A stretch of 21,873 nucleotides of DNA, from the NCBI GenBank assembly GCA_041485385.1, contig JBGPJM010000063.1:1-21873 (forward strand), read 5' to 3'. Both the position numbers and the translations under genes were made by a program. How positions within the stretch are numbered: position 1 is the first letter of the stretch; each line of letters opens with the position of its first letter. The stretch comes from JBGPJM01 sp041485385 (lineage in GTDB: Bacteria > Planctomycetota > Phycisphaerae > Phycisphaerales > UBA1924). The notes under the pieces are model-generated. The model was not told where the DNA came from. It searched no databases and saw nothing but the letters and a program-made list of their open reading frames with translations. Shown piece after piece: positions 1 through 7,899 of the stretch.

Positions 1-693
1 GGTCTTGCCCACGCCGGCCTCACCGAGCAGCACCGGGTTGTTCTTCGTTCGCCGGCAGAGGATTTGAATGAGGCGGACGATCTCCTTGGCCCGGCCGATC
101 ACCGGGTCCAGCGATCCGTCACGGGCCAGCTCGGTCAGGTCGCGGCCGAAAGAATCGAGCGCGGGCGTCTTGCTGCGGCCCTTCTTGTCGCCCTGCTCGC
201 CTTCTTTCCCGGCGTTCCCGCCGCCGTTGCTTTCTTTTGCTTCTTCTGGTTCCACGCCGGCACCCAATAGGTTGAGGACTTCTTCGCGGACCTCTTCGAG
301 CTTCAGCCCCAGGTTCATCAGCACCTGCGCGGCGACGCCGTCGTGCTCGCGCAGCAGCCCCAGCAGCAGGTGCTCGGTGCCGACGTAGTTATGGTTCAGG
401 TTCCGCGCTTCCTCGATGGCGTACTCGATCACCTTCTTGGCGCGCGGCGTCTGGGGCAGCTTGCCCATCGTCACCATGTCCGGGCCCGACTTGACGAGCT
501 TCTCCACCTCAAGGCGAACCTTCCGCAGGTCCACGTCGAGGTTCTTCAGCACGTTGGCACCCACCCCGGACCCCTCCTTCACCAATCCCAGGAGGATGTG
601 CTCGGTCCCGATGTACTCGTGGTTGAACCGCTGCGCTTCCTGGTTGGCCAGGGCCATCACCTTGCGAGCGCGGTCTGTAAAGCGTTCGAACAT
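1..693 (-). CDS. clpC: ClpC-type AAA+ chaperone, N-terminal part (cut by window edge)
   Basis: The 231 visible residues are the N-terminal part of the Hsp100/ClpC unfoldase, which feeds substrates to the ClpP protease in the cytoplasm. The protein begins MFERFTDRARKVMALANQEA and carries the two Clp_N half-repeats, each with a GTEHLLLGL-type motif (about residues 28-38 and 104-113). An acidic/Gly linker follows (about 145-170), then the start of the first AAA+ domain (DPVIGR). The window ends exactly in its Walker A motif GEAGVGKT, so the rest lies to the left. The ATG at 691-693 is preceded by AGGAGA with 7 nt spacing, which fixes the start. No mcsA/mcsB/ctsR genes lie upstream as in Firmicutes operons, so it looks like a single transcription unit start. 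The Clp_N repeats and linker favour ClpC over ClpB, whose N-domain and middle domain differ. Confidence 0.96.
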   Translation of the reverse strand, partial: MFERFTDRARKVMALANQEAQRFNHEYIGTEHILLGLVKEGSGVGANVLKNLDVDLRKVRLEVEKLVKSGPDMVTMGKLPQTPRAKKVIEYAIEEARNLNHNYVGTEHLLLGLLREHDGVAAQVLMNLGLKLEEVREEVLNLLGAGVEPEEAKESNGGGNAGKEGEQGDKKGRSKTPALDSFGRDLTELARDGSLDPVIGRAKEIVRLIQILCRRTKNNPVLLGEAGVGKT

Positions 694-1099
694 TGCGCAC
701 TCTCCTGCGGCCCGGTCCGGACGGAACCCGATCCGCGTTGTGCTCCCGGGCGTCGTGGGCCGGGGTGCGTGTCTTGAACCGGGGAGAGGAACGTCGGCGG
801 GCACGCAGCCATTCCCGGCGCCCCAACTTATCAGACGAGTGTAGGCGAGCGTGGGGGGCGCACTGCCTGCACCGCGAGTCGTGCTGCCGCATTGCGCACG
901 GCCAATAGACCCACCTTATCGACTGCACGGGGCATGCCATTATCCCAAACGGCATCACGACCCGACCCAGCGCGTTTTTGATGCATTCCAGATCGGGCGG
1001 CACGCCGGGGAGGCGGCCTCGATTCGGGCCGGGGCCCGGCCCTGCCAGGATGGCAGGGAGACACGCCCAGGACGATGTCGCGAAAAATCGGGTCGAGGG
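694..1099. other. Gene-free spacer upstream of clpC
   Basis: About 400 bases with no convincing gene; ORFs across it are shadows of neighbours. It must hold the clpC promoter. On the minus strand three GATAA(T/G) hexamers occur (complements at 939-944, 915-920 and 827-832) that could act as -10 elements. None has a clear TTGACA-like -35 at 16-18 nt, so no promoter is called. No CIRCE-type inverted repeat was seen. The far end holds a hairpin described separately. Confidence 0.5.
1040..1058 (-). terminator. Hairpin downstream of the lipoprotein gene
   Basis: CCCTGCCA at 1040-1047 and TGGCAGGG at 1051-1058 form a perfect 8-bp stem with a 3-nt loop, about 40 nt after the stop of the minus-strand lipoprotein gene. 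A second GC-rich self-complementary stretch (1028-1040) adjoins it. No T-tract follows on the minus strand, so this may be a 3' stabilising hairpin or a Rho-assisted end and not a classical intrinsic terminator. Confidence 0.4.
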
Positions 1100-2623
1100 C
1101 TACCTCCGGTCGAGCGAACGAGTCAGCGCCGGATCGCCAACGATGTCGATGGGGATGGTCGCCTCCGCGCTGGCGCCGCTCTGCCGGTCGCGCACGGTGA
1201 CCTTGAGGTTGTAGCGCCCCAGCGACAGCGTCGCGGGCAGTTGAACCCGGCGGACGAGGTAATAGTCGGCCCGCTTCTCTCTCGCGACGTCGCGCACGCC
1301 CTCCTCGGGGCGATTCCAGACCTCCAGGTTGTCCGAATCATGGAAGAGGCTGATCGACTCGCCGAGGTCGACCGCCCAATCGACGCCGTCGTCCTGGGTC
1401 ATCGCGGCGGGGGTCGGGCCGCTGTCGAACATCGCGCCGATGGCGGCCTTGAAGCCGCGCAGCGTCGGCGCCTTCTTCGACGGCGCGCCGGTGCGCCGCT
1501 TGCCGGCGCCCTCGGTCGCACCGCTGCTCCGCCCGCCCGCGCCATCGCTTGCGCCCGACAGATCCCGCTGCGCGAAGTTCTCCACGGCGACGTACAGGAT
1601 CGCCGTGTGCGACGTCCCTTGCATGAACACGTTGCTTGCGAACGGCGTGTACCTCCCGAAACTCTCTACGCTCGTGCAAAGCACCGCCTGGGCGATCGCC
1701 ATCGGCTGCTGCGAGCCCAGATCCGCGGCGTGCTCGCTCAGCACGCGCGACACGGCCCGCGGGTCGATGGGTGGCGGCGTCACGTCGCCGGGCGCCGCCT
1801 CGGGTGCCAGCCGGCGGAACATCTCCCGGAGCGTCTGGAGCGTGCGGGCCTCCGGGGGCGAAGCGGCCTGCATCGCCGCGCGAAGCTCAGGCTCCACACC
1901 ACCGGGGTGGATCATGTCCAGCGCCAGCAGGCGGATCCCCTCGCGGAGCGGGTCGGTCCCCATGGCCCCGGCGCCCTCGGCGCGGGCCTGGTCCTGCAGT
2001 GCCTGCGCAAGCTCGCCGATCAGGCGGTCGCGCCGGCTCTGCGGCGACTCGTTGGCGGGTTGTGCCGCGGGGCTGTTCTCCGATGAGGACTTGCTGGCGG
2101 TGTCATGCGCCTGCCCCGGCGCCGTGCCTTCGGCGGTCTCGCCGATCGGCTCGTTGGTGTCCACCGATGTTGCGCTCGCCTCCGGCTCGGCGGTGGCCGG
2201 AGCCGCTTCGGGCTGGGTGGGCTCGACCGGCGGCAAGCCCGCATCGCGGGCGATCTGCTGGGTCGCCCCACCCGGCGTCTGCCACGTGCCCGCATCGACG
2301 CGGTCCAGCAGCTGCCGCATGTCGAGCGCCGCCTTGTTCAAGTCGCTGGTCGCCGACGGCGCCGGGAGGGGGGCGGCGGCGAGCGGGCGCGCGCCGGCCT
2401 CCTCGGCCTTCATCGCCCTGGCTTGCCCCGGGCGACTCGGTGGCGAGAAGCCCGAGCTGGCGCACGCCGCAAGGTAGAGGCAACCGCTGGCCAGGAGAAG
2501 CATGCTCACCGGCCCCGCGCCCCGGGCCAGGCCCGCAGCCCGGCGCAGCCCCGCTGCGCTGAGGGTGACCCGCGCACGAGCGGTCGAGAAGGGGAGAACA
2601 CGGGGAGAGATGGGGCGCTTCAC
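1100..2623 (-). CDS. Uncharacterised lipoprotein, 507 aa
   Basis: No family recognised. The GTG at 2621-2623 is chosen because GGAGG (complement at 2632-2637) lies 8 nt upstream; a longer reading to 2710 has no such signal. The N-terminus is unusually long and Arg-rich (about 38 residues), followed by a hydrophobic stretch and the lipobox LAAC (Cys54), so a membrane-anchored lipoprotein is predicted. After it come a Pro/Ala/Glu-rich linker (about 55-215), a helical section (about 215-320), and a beta-rich C-terminal part with a disordered Ser/Gly/Lys insertion (about 385-425). The last 40 residues (LSLGRYNLKVTVRDR) resemble an Ig-like or carbohydrate-module strand pattern. It lies downstream of holA on the same strand with a 188-nt gap, so co-transcription is possible but not shown. 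An envelope role is an inference from the lipobox only. Confidence 0.75.
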   Translation of the reverse strand: MKRPISPRVLPFSTARARVTLSAAGLRRAAGLARGAGPVSMLLLASGCLYLAACASSGFSPPSRPGQARAMKAEEAGARPLAAAPLPAPSATSDLNKAALDMRQLLDRVDAGTWQTPGGATQQIARDAGLPPVEPTQPEAAPATAEPEASATSVDTNEPIGETAEGTAPGQAHDTASKSSSENSPAAQPANESPQSRRDRLIGELAQALQDQARAEGAGAMGTDPLREGIRLLALDMIHPGGVEPELRAAMQAASPPEARTLQTLREMFRRLAPEAAPGDVTPPPIDPRAVSRVLSEHAADLGSQQPMAIAQAVLCTSVESFGRYTPFASNVFMQGTSHTAILYVAVENFAQRDLSGASDGAGGRSSGATEGAGKRRTGAPSKKAPTLRGFKAAIGAMFDSGPTPAAMTQDDGVDWAVDLGESISLFHDSDNLEVWNRPEEGVRDVAREKRADYYLVRRVQLPATLSLGRYNLKVTVRDRQSGASAEATIPIDIVGDPALTRSLDRR

Positions 2624-2674
2624 GGCGGGGGCCTCCTGCTTGGCCGCAAGACTGCGTAGAACCGCCAATCCTCC

Positions 2675-2693
2675 CGGCGCGCTCCGCGCGCCG
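2675..2693 (-). other. GC-rich hairpin between holA and the lipoprotein gene
   Basis: CGGCGCGC at 2675-2682 and GCGCGCCG at 2686-2693 form a perfect 8-bp stem with a 3-nt loop. It lies about 40 nt before the ribosome binding site of the lipoprotein gene and about 120 nt after the holA stop. No T-tract follows. It could be a weak terminator, an mRNA processing site or a leader hairpin; the sequence does not decide. Confidence 0.35.
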
Positions 2694-2811
2694 AAGGACC
2701 GGCCGTGCACGCCCGTTTCGCGAGGCCTCTGCGTGCCGACGGGTGGGCTTCCGTCCCCGCGCGCACAGGGCTCCCGCGAGAGGGGGGGTGCACGACCCTG
2801 TCATCGGCCGG

Positions 2812-3897
2812 TCACTTCACAACGCTTGCGAATCGCAGGGTCAGCATCTCAAGCCCCCGCACCGGGTCGCCGGCACTCGTTTTTTGCCGAACGTCCGTGT
2901 CAATGGCTGCCTGGAGCAGCTCGGCGGCCTCGGCGGGGTCGAGTTTCTTCGCCGCCCGCATGACCGCATCCCCGGAAGGCCCCCACAGCCTGAACCGCTT
3001 GAACATCGCCCCGGGGTTCTCGCCTTGACGAAGGGCCCGGCATACCCCGTGCAGCTTCTGGGCCAGGTCGATGTAGGTCCATGTGAGCGGGACCGGATCG
3101 GTCCGTGAGATCTCCAGCAGGTCGCGCAGGTGCGCCAGCGCCGCCGCGGCGTTGCCGGTCAGGAGCGTCTCCTGGATCGCCCAGAACTTCTCTTCCCTCG
3201 TGATGCCGACCATCTCCCGCACCTGGTCGGCGGTGATGGGCTTGCCGGGATCCAGCAGCGAGAGCTTGGCCAGTTCCGAGTCGATCCGCCCGTACTCCCC
3301 GCCCAGGTTCTCCGCGAGGATCCGAGCGCCCTCCGGCTCGATCGTCGTGCCGTAACGCTTGGCGCACCGGCCGATTGCCCACTTCGCCGCCTTCTCCGGC
3401 GACTCCCTCTCGCACTTCCTCACGAAGCCGACCTTCGCGATCGCCTTGTCGAGGTTCCCCGGGTGCCACTTGTCGGCCCGGAGAACGAGCGTCGCGTTCT
3501 CCACGGGCGCCTCGGCATACGACTCGAGGATCTGCCGGTTGCCGCGGGGACCGCCCCGCCCCCTGCCCGCCCGCCCGCCGCTCCCGGTCGCTGTCTCCCC
3601 CTTCTCGGCAGGGTCCTCTTCCTTGACGAACTGGTCCGCGCCGTCCACCACGACCATCTTGTGCTGCTGCATGAGCCCCATCGAGCGGCACTCGTCCAGC
3701 ACGTCGGCGATCTGTGTGGAGTTTCCGTCAAAGCGGATCACGTCGACCTGCCCGTGGGCCTTCTCCAGCACCTCGCGCAGCCGCTGCGTGAGCAGCTCCT
3801 GCAGGAACCGCTCCGCCCCGTACAGCAGCACGATCCGCATAGAGGCGTCGAGTTCCCCATCCCCCTTCATCGGTTTTTCCGCCTTCGCCTTGGCCAC
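2812..3897 (-). CDS. holA: DNA polymerase III delta subunit
   Basis: This is the clamp-loader delta subunit, which opens the beta sliding clamp during replication. The family pattern is visible: an N-terminal strand RIVLLYGAERFL with the adjacent helix, then a DVLDECRSMGLMQQHKMVVV segment. The ENATLVLRADKWHPGNLDKA stretch is typical of planctomycete HolA. A lid-like helical region (KWAIGRCAKRYG, LAENLGGEYGRIDSELAKL) and a C-terminal helical domain follow. The delta subunit does not bind ATP, and no Walker A is present, as expected. The length of 361 aa fits the family (about 330-360). The start is uncertain. GTG at 3895-3897 gives a natural-looking Lys-rich N-terminus but no ribosome site, whereas ATG at 3868-3870 has AAGGCGG 8 nt upstream. 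A disordered Gly/Arg insertion (about residues 100-117) is an oddity. It is divergent from the kinase gene at 4013. Confidence 0.93.
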   Translation of the reverse strand: MAKAKAEKPMKGDGELDASMRIVLLYGAERFLQELLTQRLREVLEKAHGQVDVIRFDGNSTQIADVLDECRSMGLMQQHKMVVVDGADQFVKEEDPAEKGETATGSGGRAGRGRGGPRGNRQILESYAEAPVENATLVLRADKWHPGNLDKAIAKVGFVRKCERESPEKAAKWAIGRCAKRYGTTIEPEGARILAENLGGEYGRIDSELAKLSLLDPGKPITADQVREMVGITREEKFWAIQETLLTGNAAAALAHLRDLLEISRTDPVPLTWTYIDLAQKLHGVCRALRQGENPGAMFKRFRLWGPSGDAVMRAAKKLDPAEAAELLQAAIDTDVRQKTSAGDPVRGLEMLTLRFASVVK

Positions 3898-3910
3898 GCC
3901 GACAGCATAG

Positions 3911-3987
3911 CGGGAGAAGTGAGCGGCGAGCGGCGAGCATTCGGACCTCGGCTCTTCTGCTCACTTCTCACTGCTCACTCTTCACCG
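3911..3987. repeat. Inverted arrays of degenerate 7-nt repeats between divergent genes
   Basis: The left side reads in steps of seven: AGTGAGC (3918-3924), GGCGAGC, GGCGAGC (to 3938). The right side reads CTCACTT (3960-3966), CTCACTG, CTCACTC, TTCACCG (to 3987), preceded by TCTTCTG. The two sides are complementary: GAGAAGTGAGC (3914-3924) is the exact reverse complement of 3959-3969, giving an 11-bp stem. The array fills the spacer between holA (minus) and the histidine kinase (plus), where both promoters must lie. Related arrays occur at 11711-11836 and 13719-13753. Confidence 0.7.
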
Positions 3988-4012
3988 GCAGACGTACTCT
4001 ATCTGTAAACCC

Positions 4013-5728
4013 ATGCTCATCCTCACCGTCATCCAGGGCCCGGACAAGGGGAAGTCCTTCCAGCTGCCGGACCACGAGCCGCAGCTGGTCGGGCGTTCCA
4101 GCGAGGCCCTGCCCCTCTCGGACAGCACCGTCTCGCGCCGCCATGCCGAGCTCACCCCCGACGACGGCGAGTGGTGGATCCGCGACCTGGGGTCGCAGAA
4201 CGGCACGTGGGTGAACGGCACGCGCATCAACGAGCGCACGCGCCTCCGCGTAGGCGATCAGGTCAGGACCGGCTCGACACTCTTCGTCTTCGGGCGATCG
4301 GACGCCGACGAACGCCCCGACCCCATCCGCCTGCTCAAGCCGGCGCAGATGGACGCCTCCTTCGAACGCACGCTGGCGAGCAACGAGGATTCGGTGATCC
4401 TCGCCGAGCCCGAGCCGCGCTCGGCCGCGATCCATCACCTCCAGGTCATCTACCGCCTCACCGCCCTTACCTCCCAGTACACCGAGCGCGAGGACCTGCT
4501 CAAGGGCGTGATGGAGCTGGTCTTCAGCGAGTTCAAGCCCGAGCGAGGCTTCATCATTCTCACCGTCGGAGGCGGAGGGGGGGGCAAGGACGAGCCCAAG
4601 CCCCGTCCGGCCGTCGTGAAGTACGCCATGGCCCCCAAGGACAAGGACGAGGCGCAGATCCACGTCTCCAAGACGATCCTCCAGCACGCCATCCGCAAGG
4701 GCGAGGGCGTGCTGTCCTCCAACGCCATGACCGACCCGCGCTTCAAATCCGGCGACAGCGTGCAGCTCTTCGCCATCCGCTCGGCGATCTGCTCGCCGAT
4801 CAAGTTCGGCGAGCGGACCTTCGGGGCGATCTACATCGACTCCTCCATCGCCAACTACACCTTCACCCCCGAGCAGCTCGCCCTCATGAACGCCATCGGG
4901 CGGCACACCGGCCTGGCCATGGCCAACGCCGAGAACTTCGCCAACCGGCTCCAGACCGAGCGACTCGCCGCCATCGGCCAGACCGTCGCCAGCCTCTCGC
5001 ACTCCATCAAGAACATCCTCCAGGGCCTGCGCGGCGGGGCCGACGTTGTCGAGATGGGGCTGAAGAAGGACGACCTCAAGGTCGCGCGCGGCGGATGGGG
5101 CATCCTCAAGCGCAACATCGACCGCATCATGAATCTGTCCCTCAACATGCTCGCCTACTCGCGCCAGCGCACCATGGAGGTCGAGCTCACCAAGGTGGGC
5201 CCGCTGCTGGAGGACTGCGCCCAGCTCCTGCACGACCTCTGCCAGGCCCGGCAGGTCGCCCTGATCATCGATGCCGATCCGGAGATGCCGCCCATCCCCA
5301 TGGACCCGCACATGATGCACCAGGCGCTCATGAACCTCATGACCAACGCCGTCGACGCCGTCGAGCCGCGCCGGGGCGCCGTCACCGTGCGCGCCGGCTA
5401 CCTCCCGGCCGACCCCCGCAAGGTCGGCTCCCATGCCGAGGCCCGCATCTCCGTCATCGACAATGGCCCGGGCATCCCCGCCGACAAGCACCAGCTGATC
5501 TTCGAGCCGTTCTTCACGACCAAGGGCCTGCGCGGCACCGGCCTGGGGCTGGCCGTTACCAGGCGGATCATCGAGGAGCACAGCGGGCGGATCGAGCTGG
5601 AATCTGAAGAGGGAAAGGGCGCGACCTTCACGGTCATCCTCCCCGCCGATCGCGCCGGCATGATCGACCCTTCCGCCACCGCCGCCAGCAAGCAGACCGC
5701 CTCCGACGCCGCGCAGGGGCTCCGGTAG
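4013..5728 (+). CDS. FHA-GAF sensor histidine kinase (soluble)
   Basis: This is a 571-aa cytoplasmic signalling kinase with no membrane segment. Residues 1-95 are an FHA domain, which binds phosphothreonine peptides, with the GRS, SRRH and SQNGTWVNG signature residues at about 27-29, 41-44 and 61-69. Residues about 145-310 are a GAF domain. A HisKA-like helix pair has the phospho-acceptor His330 in SLSHSIKN. The HATPase domain has the N-box (NLMTNAVDAV, Asn445), G1 (DNGPGIP, 483-489), F-box (FEPFFTTKG) and G2 (GTGLGL). All catalytic elements look intact. A Gly run (about 186-191, from an 8-G tract) sits inside the GAF domain. The ATG at 4013 has no ribosome site and follows a TACTCT hexamer (3995-4000) closely, so a very short leader is possible. 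No response regulator lies nearby, so it is an orphan kinase. Its FHA domain suggests cross-talk with Ser/Thr kinases. Confidence 0.95.
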   Translation: MLILTVIQGPDKGKSFQLPDHEPQLVGRSSEALPLSDSTVSRRHAELTPDDGEWWIRDLGSQNGTWVNGTRINERTRLRVGDQVRTGSTLFVFGRSDADERPDPIRLLKPAQMDASFERTLASNEDSVILAEPEPRSAAIHHLQVIYRLTALTSQYTEREDLLKGVMELVFSEFKPERGFIILTVGGGGGGKDEPKPRPAVVKYAMAPKDKDEAQIHVSKTILQHAIRKGEGVLSSNAMTDPRFKSGDSVQLFAIRSAICSPIKFGERTFGAIYIDSSIANYTFTPEQLALMNAIGRHTGLAMANAENFANRLQTERLAAIGQTVASLSHSIKNILQGLRGGADVVEMGLKKDDLKVARGGWGILKRNIDRIMNLSLNMLAYSRQRTMEVELTKVGPLLEDCAQLLHDLCQARQVALIIDADPEMPPIPMDPHMMHQALMNLMTNAVDAVEPRRGAVTVRAGYLPADPRKVGSHAEARISVIDNGPGIPADKHQLIFEPFFTTKGLRGTGLGLAVTRRIIEEHSGRIELESEEGKGATFTVILPADRAGMIDPSATAASKQTASDAAQGLR

Positions 5729-5908
5729 CGCGCCATCGATCCGGTGCCGGCGCAGGACGTCGTCCCCGCCACAGTGCCGGGCCGTCGCGCGCGTCCACTT
5801 CCCTGTTATCCGTCCGGCACCCCCGCGTTGCCGGCCGCTGCCGCAATACCCGCGCCCGCGCAGCGTTTACCGCTCAGCGGCACGCACACCGTTGAAAGGA
5901 ACCTTGAT

Positions 5909-6916
5909 ATGCGTTCATCCCGCGTCCTCGTCCTCGCCCTTCTGAGCGCTCTGGCGGCCGGATCGTCCGCCCTGGCGCAGAGCCGCCCCGAGCCCGGCGC
6001 CGACCCGGGCGCGGACCCGCGGATGGAGCAGCGTGACGACAACCAGCAGCAGCCCCAGCGCCCCCGCCGCACCCAGCGACAGAGGCTCGATCAGCGCGCC
6101 CCCGGCCAGCCAAATGGCCAACACGGGCCAGGACCGGGCGCGATGGGTGGCGGCATCGACGATCAGCGTGGACCCGGCGATCAGCAGGGTCGCGCCGGCC
6201 AGCGCGGACGTCAGGACCCCGGCCAGGACCAGCGATTCGGTCCCGGCGTCGGGCGTGAGGAACTTCGTGAGTTGATCCGTCGCCGCGCACAAGGTGCGGG
6301 GGGCTTCGGACCGGGCATGGGCCGGGCTGGTCAGGGACGAGATGGGCTGCGGTTTCGCGTCGAGCTGCGCCACCGGATCCGCCAGATGATCAGGCATCGG
6401 CTGGCCGCTCGCGCAGGAGCGGGCGGTCCGGGCCCCGGCTTCGGGCCCGGGCGCGGCTTCCAAGATTTCCAGGGCGGTCCCGGCCCGCAGCATCGCGGGC
6501 AGCTCGGCGGCGCTCGCGGGGAAGGGCCGCAGGGCATGGGGCCGGGAGGTGGCAGTGGATTCGGCGGCGGTGGCCCGCAGGGCTTCGATGGTGCGCCGGG
6601 CCGCGCCGGTCCGCGCGCCGGACAGTTCCAGGGCGGACCTCCTCAAGGCTTCGCACCTCGCGGCGGTCCCGGCGGCGCTCGCGGTTTCCAGGGTCAGCGC
6701 GGCCAAGGGCCCGGCACCAGCGGCGGCCCCGGCGGTCCCGATGGAACCGGCCAGCCGTTCCAGGGCCAGCCTCAGCGTCGCTTCCCGGGCGGCCAGGGTA
6801 TGGGCGGTGAGTTCCAGGGCGGGCCGCGCCAGCATTTCGCCCCCGGCGCCGGACAAGACGACCAGCAGCCCCCCCAGGGACGCCGGCGACGCTTCGACCC
6901 TCGCGCGGGTGTTTGA
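5909..6916 (+). CDS. Exported Gly/Gln/Arg/Pro-rich low-complexity protein
   Basis: No family recognised. The ATG at 5909 follows GAAAGGAA by about 9 nt and opens a clear signal peptide (basic MRSSR, hydrophobic VLVLALLSALAAG, cleavage near ALAQS at about residue 24). The remaining 310 residues are almost wholly Gly, Gln, Arg, Pro and Ala. A short Gln/Arg-rich acidic-basic part comes first. A basic, probably helical island (about 110-170, with LRELIRRRAQ and RVELRHRIRQMIRHRLA) follows. Then comes a long Gly-rich tail in which GF/FQGG-type units recur. At the DNA level the motif TTCCAGGG recurs five times (near 6467, 6626, 6686, 6758 and 6812). It is not collagen-like in strict Gly-X-Y phase. 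The reading on the opposite strand (5915-7093) lacks a signal peptide and ribosome site. The gene ends at a strong terminator. A matrix, nucleic-acid-binding or envelope role is speculation. Confidence 0.7.
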   Translation: MRSSRVLVLALLSALAAGSSALAQSRPEPGADPGADPRMEQRDDNQQQPQRPRRTQRQRLDQRAPGQPNGQHGPGPGAMGGGIDDQRGPGDQQGRAGQRGRQDPGQDQRFGPGVGREELRELIRRRAQGAGGFGPGMGRAGQGRDGLRFRVELRHRIRQMIRHRLAARAGAGGPGPGFGPGRGFQDFQGGPGPQHRGQLGGARGEGPQGMGPGGGSGFGGGGPQGFDGAPGRAGPRAGQFQGGPPQGFAPRGGPGGARGFQGQRGQGPGTSGGPGGPDGTGQPFQGQPQRRFPGGQGMGGEFQGGPRQHFAPGAGQDDQQPPQGRRRRFDPRAGV

Positions 6917-7005
6917 GGACTCACCACCGCGCACAACAGGTCCACGTTCGCAGGCTCCGCGGGCAACGTGCCGCACACGCCGCCGAGCGCTGCTTGCTCC
7001 ACTAC

Positions 7006-7045
7006 GGCGGGCGATCCACACAGATGGATCGCCCGCCTGTTCTTT
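7006..7045 (+). terminator. Intrinsic terminator after the Gly-rich protein gene
   Basis: A perfect 13-bp stem: GGCGGGCGATCCA at 7006-7018 pairs with 7025-7037 around the 6-nt loop CACAGA. The T-rich stretch TGTTCTTT follows directly. It lies 90 nt after the stop at 6916, in the convergent spacer before the minus-strand TetR gene. No T-tract lies on the other side, so it acts mainly on plus-strand transcription. Confidence 0.85.
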
Positions 7046-7164
7046 CCGAGACCCGCATAGGGAAGAGCAAAGGGTGACGGTCCGTTTGGTCACACCGCCG
7101 CGGCGACCCCGCCCCCGCCACCGGCGGCAGCAGGATCGCCAGGAGATACCTCATGATGATCTTG

Positions 7165-7788
7165 TTAGGAAGCGGCCTCGGGGCCTTTCCGGTACCGCTC
7201 CCCGAGCATCAGCTCGCCGAGCAGGTCCTGGATATGCATGCCCGACTTGTCGACGCCGTGGTTGAGCACCCCCATCGCCGCCAGCATCCCGTATCCCAGA
7301 CCCATGTGGATGAGCGCCCACGCGGTGAGCTCCGGGCTGAAGCGGCTGGAGACCTGGTGCGACTTCTGGGCGTTCTCCACTTCCTTCATGAGGAACGCGT
7401 GCAGCATCGCGATGTGCTCCGCCAGCGCGTCGAGGATCTTGGGGTCCTCCACTTCCGTCATCGCCTGGATGATCACGCGGTAGACGCCGCGACCCCGGTT
7501 CGTCACCATCGGGTTGGCGCGGATCAGCCGCTTCAGACGCTCAGCGGGCTCCGGCGCCGTGCGGAGGTCGTGCTCCCACATCCTGATGGTGGCCTCGCCG
7601 GTCCGCTCGATCAGGGCGATGAAGAGATCTCGCTTCGACTGGAAGTGGCGGTAGATGATCGGCTCGGTCACCCCCGCCGCGCGGGCAATCTGCGATGTGG
7701 TGGCGCCCGCATAGCCGTGCAGCGCAAATAGCTTGGCCGCGGTATCGAGAAGCTGTTCGCGGCGTTTGGCGGCGGGGAGTCGGCTCAT
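7165..7788 (-). CDS. TetR/AcrR family transcriptional regulator
   Basis: A 207-aa one-component repressor-type regulator. The N-terminal HTH is clear: KRREQLLDTAAKLFALHGYA, then TTSQIARAAGVTEPIIYRHF (about residues 31-50) and SKRDLF, the classical TetR signature. The C-terminal three-quarters is the helical ligand and dimer domain, whose ligand cannot be told from sequence. The start is placed at ATG 7786-7788 because a candidate promoter lies at 7837-7865, so the longer GTG start at 7845 would begin inside the -10. The ribosome site is weak. The gene is last on a minus-strand run after yidD (111-nt gap) and is convergent with the Gly-rich protein gene. No efflux pump or enzyme lies next to it, so its target may be distant or only itself. 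Confidence 0.93.
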   Translation of the reverse strand: MSRLPAAKRREQLLDTAAKLFALHGYAGATTSQIARAAGVTEPIIYRHFQSKRDLFIALIERTGEATIRMWEHDLRTAPEPAERLKRLIRANPMVTNRGRGVYRVIIQAMTEVEDPKILDALAEHIAMLHAFLMKEVENAQKSHQVSSRFSPELTAWALIHMGLGYGMLAAMGVLNHGVDKSGMHIQDLLGELMLGERYRKGPEAAS

Positions 7789-7836
7789 CGGGTGAAATCC
7801 GGAGAGTCGTTCGAGGAAGGTGGTGGTTTGGTAGCT

Positions 7837-7865
7837 AGTGTACACTCACATTTCGGCCGAGCGAA
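7837..7865 (-). promoter_or_regulatory. Candidate promoter and operator of the TetR gene
   Basis: On the minus strand, TTCGCT (complement at 7860-7865) and TACACT (complement at 7837-7842) are separated by exactly 17 nt, a weak -35 and an acceptable -10. The -10 is embedded in the perfect 10-bp palindrome AGTGTACACT (7837-7846). A palindrome over the -10 of a TetR gene is the usual arrangement for self-repression, so this is inferred to be its operator. Confidence 0.45.
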
Positions 7866-7899
7866 CATTGCTTGCGCTGTTTTTCTTCGTGCCGGTCGC

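Noticed and set aside
851..2086. A 411-codon plus-strand frame opposite the lipoprotein gene
   Set aside because: Arg/Ala-rich shadow without domains. The minus-strand reading has a ribosome site and lipobox.
3968..5581. A 537-codon minus-strand frame opposite the histidine kinase
   Set aside because: Composition of a codon-bias shadow (Leu, Gly, Asp, Val, His repeats); the plus strand has intact FHA, GAF and kinase motifs.
5915..7093. A 392-codon minus-strand frame opposite the Gly-rich protein gene
   Set aside because: It has no signal peptide or ribosome site and reads through the terminator hairpin. The plus frame has a signal peptide, ribosome site and terminator in order.
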